Assembly (NCBI GenBank): GCA_022563275.1
Contig: JADFNR010000138.1
Location: 1-8,595, forward strand
Reading direction: 5' to 3'
Origin: Chloroflexota bacterium
GTDB lineage: Bacteria > Chloroflexota > Dehalococcoidia > UBA3495
Length of the DNA: 8,595 bases
This document shows, in pieces, positions 7,300-8,595 of the stretch. The stretch's first letter is position 1, and every line of letters begins with the position of its first letter. The position numbers and the translations under genes were made by a program. Below the pieces are notes generated by a model. It saw nothing but the letters and a program-made list of their open reading frames with translations, was not told the origin of the DNA and ran no database searches.

Positions 7300-8367
7300 T
7301 CACTCTTTGGCCGGGCCGTAGGGTTGGGCCAACGCCAATATCTCCGCTGAGCCATTTTCTAGGCCTGCCACATCCAATCGCGCTCCAACCGTGGCGAAAG
7401 CTGATTTGACGTATCCGAGGCCTTTCAGGACCCCATCTGAGGGCTCTGGGGCAACGGATGTGATCGTTCCCACAGGCTTTCCATCTTGCAGCAGTTCATC
7501 GCCTGAGACTATGTTTGCCTTTGCATCGAAGCTCAAAGAAACCAGGTATTTCTGGATCTTCTTGTAGCTGTCCAGGCGGGCAATGACCTCCTGGCCGATG
7601 TAGCAACCCTTGGCGAAGTCCACCGAGCCGATTAGGCCGGCCTCCAAGGGGTTGTAGGGCTCTCCCAGCTCCGGGCCGTATTCAGGCATCCCGAAGTTTA
7701 CCCGCACCGCCTCCATGGCCGTTGCGCCCAAGGGTACAGCCCCGGTTTCCGTGAGGTGCTCCCATAGTCCATCGGCGGCTTCCGGCGCGGCGATCAACCA
7801 GTACCTGGACAGGGTCCCCAGGGACTGTTCCACCGCCAGAGCTTCGAACCCTCCCAGCTGGATGGGTTGGGCTTTGAGGGAGTCCTGGGAATCCTGTGTG
7901 GAAGTCAGCCCCAGGAGCCTTCCAGCGTCCGGGCCGACCAAAGCCAACATGGTGGTCTCTGACGTGACGTCTTCGACCGTGAGGTCTTCCATGATGGTGT
8001 ATTTATCCAGCCACTCGATCACCGCTTGTTGGCGGCCGGGACTGGTCAGCAAGATCACGTGATCGCCCTGGTTCACCACGCCCAGCACATCGACGATCCG
8101 GCCGCGGTCGGTGGTGAGGACGGTGACCGCTCCCTCGCCGGCGGCCAGGTCCACGACCTTGTTGGTGGACAGGCGGTTCAAAAGGTCCAACCCGTCCTCG
8201 CCGGTGGCCTTCAAGCGGCCCATGTATGAGGCGTCGTGGATGCCGGCGGCTGTGGTCGCCGCCGCATATTCGGAGGCGAAATCGGAGTAGACGGCTGGCA
8301 ATTGGAAGCCGTACCGTTCGACGAAGATGGTTGCGCCGGTCTTCAAAGGGGATTCTCGCAGGGCCAT
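7300..8367 (-). CDS. YgfZ/IBA57-like folate-fold (GcvT superfamily) protein
   Basis: This 355-aa protein belongs to the GcvT/YgfZ superfamily. Its key signature is KGCYIGQE (253-260) with Cys255, the hallmark of the YgfZ/IBA57 branch, whose members assist [4Fe-4S] cluster assembly or repair using a folate-binding fold. True glycine-cleavage T-proteins lack this Cys motif. Other blocks are AGIHDASYMGRLKATGEDG (41-59), ALVGPDAGRLL (142-152), and RVNFGMPEYGPELGEPYNP (222-240) before EAGL. A GcvT-C-like barrel follows (about 270-350). I chose ATG 8367 because GGAG lies 6 nt upstream. A TTG at 8406 would add 13 residues and place the start inside an inverted repeat. The upstream gene on the same strand is an IscA/ErpA-type carrier, which supports an Fe-S role. 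No gcvH or gcvP is in view. Confidence 0.87.
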   Translation of the reverse strand: MALRESPLKTGATIFVERYGFQLPAVYSDFASEYAAATTAAGIHDASYMGRLKATGEDGLDLLNRLSTNKVVDLAAGEGAVTVLTTDRGRIVDVLGVVNQGDHVILLTSPGRQQAVIEWLDKYTIMEDLTVEDVTSETTMLALVGPDAGRLLGLTSTQDSQDSLKAQPIQLGGFEALAVEQSLGTLSRYWLIAAPEAADGLWEHLTETGAVPLGATAMEAVRVNFGMPEYGPELGEPYNPLEAGLIGSVDFAKGCYIGQEVIARLDSYKKIQKYLVSLSFDAKANIVSGDELLQDGKPVGTITSVAPEPSDGVLKGLGYVKSAFATVGARLDVAGLENGSAEILALAQPYGPAKE

Positions 8368-8373
8368 GGGACG

Positions 8374-8385
8374 CTCCGATCGGAG
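8374..8385 (-). repeat. 12-bp perfect palindrome over the YgfZ-like gene's ribosome-binding site
   Basis: CTCCGATCGGAG is its own reverse complement. On the minus strand its right arm GGAG is the Shine-Dalgarno sequence of the ATG at 8367, and its left arm CTCC could pair with it across a GATC loop. It could be a protein-binding site, an RNA element that masks the ribosome-binding site, or chance. The palindrome itself is certain, its function is not. Confidence 0.4.
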
Positions 8386-8403
8386 ACTTGGGGCTTGAAT
8401 GAA

Positions 8404-8438
8404 CAAGCGCCGCTTTCGTTTGGACGAGGCGGCGCTTG
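8404..8438 (-). repeat. 10-bp perfect inverted repeat between iscA-type and YgfZ-like genes
   Basis: CAAGCGCCGC (8404-8413) and GCGGCGCTTG (8429-8438) are exact inverted copies separated by 15 nt. In the minus-strand transcript this forms a strong GC-rich hairpin 37 nt after the Fe-S carrier stop and 36 nt before the YgfZ-like start. The sequence after the hairpin (gttcattcaag) has no T-run, so a classical intrinsic terminator is not well supported. A partial terminator, attenuator or mRNA-stabilising hairpin is possible. Confidence 0.5.
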
Positions 8439-8475
8439 CGGTTCTGCTATTTGGGCCGGCTAGACGCTGCCCGCG

Positions 8476-8595
8476 TTACACGCTGAATGAAGTGCCGCAT
8501 CCGCAGGCTTTCTTGGCGTTGGGGTTCTCGAAGACAAAGCCCTTGCCGTTCAGGCCGTCGGAGAAATCCAACTCGGTGCCGACCAAGTAGATGTA
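8476..8595 (-). CDS. A-type Fe-S cluster carrier (IscA/ErpA/HesB), C-terminal fragment
   Basis: Only the last 39 codons are in the window, and the gene continues past the right edge. The fragment contains [19 protein letters not shown] followed by [18 protein letters not shown] and a TAA stop. The CGCG motif supplies two of the three conserved cysteines (Cys-Gly-Cys) that bind iron or an Fe-S cluster in A-type carriers, and the third lies outside the window. Such proteins are cytoplasmic and pass clusters to apo-enzymes. Whether this is IscA, ErpA, SufA or HesB cannot be decided from the C-terminus. The YgfZ/IBA57-like gene lies downstream on the same strand, about 110 nt away. Confidence 0.93.
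   Translation of the reverse strand, partial: YIYLVGTELDFSDGLNGKGFVFENPNAKKACGCGTSFSV

Noticed and set aside
7300..8367. Annotation as glycine-cleavage T-protein (gcvT)
   Set aside because: The KGCYIGQE motif marks the YgfZ/IBA57 branch, and no other glycine-cleavage gene is in view.

Overview
The window reads as ordinary bacterial chromosome, about 60% GC over most of its length, with short gaps, overlapping genes and frequent GTG/TTG starts. I see no mobile element, CRISPR array, rRNA or tRNA. Several traits suggest a monoderm lineage: an Obg GTPase with a C-terminal OCT domain, two signal-peptide lipoproteins, and an LppX/LprAFG-type lipoprotein next to a DHA2-type MFS exporter. Chloroflexota (Dehalococcoidia or SAR202-like) is my best guess and Actinomycetota an alternative. 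This is an inference from gene content, not a phylogenetic result.

Layout. (1) 78-884 (+): a complete aldo/keto reductase. (2) 4505 to 902 (-): a compact three-gene operon on the minus strand, encoding a WD40/TolB-type beta-propeller lipoprotein, an LppX/LprAFG-family lipoprotein and a 14-helix MFS exporter. The first two genes overlap and the last two are 11 nt apart. It converges on the reductase gene with a 17-nt gap. (3) 4506-4802: an AT-rich divergent intergenic region with a plausible sigma-70 promoter for the rightward genes. (4) 4803-7295 (+): obg, nadD and pyrE (ribosome-assembly GTPase, nicotinate-nucleotide adenylyltransferase, orotate phosphoribosyltransferase). nadD and pyrE overlap by 4 nt. 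(5) 8595 to 7300 (-): the 3' end of an A-type Fe-S carrier (IscA/ErpA/HesB) followed by a YgfZ/IBA57-like folate-fold protein, converging on pyrE with a 4-nt gap.

How the genes may work together. The lipoprotein plus MFS pair has the gene content of the mycobacterial lprG-Rv1410c (P55) operon, which moves lipids to the outer envelope. Here a propeller lipoprotein heads the operon, so a three-part envelope export or assembly module is a reasonable hypothesis. The IscA-type and YgfZ/IBA57-type genes side by side match a known functional partnership in [4Fe-4S] cluster maturation. The obg-nadD-pyrE block is housekeeping. Its Obg is unusual: the G3 motif carries Glu where Asp is the rule (EVPG instead of DxPG), and the 5' part of the gene is markedly less GC-rich than the 3' part.
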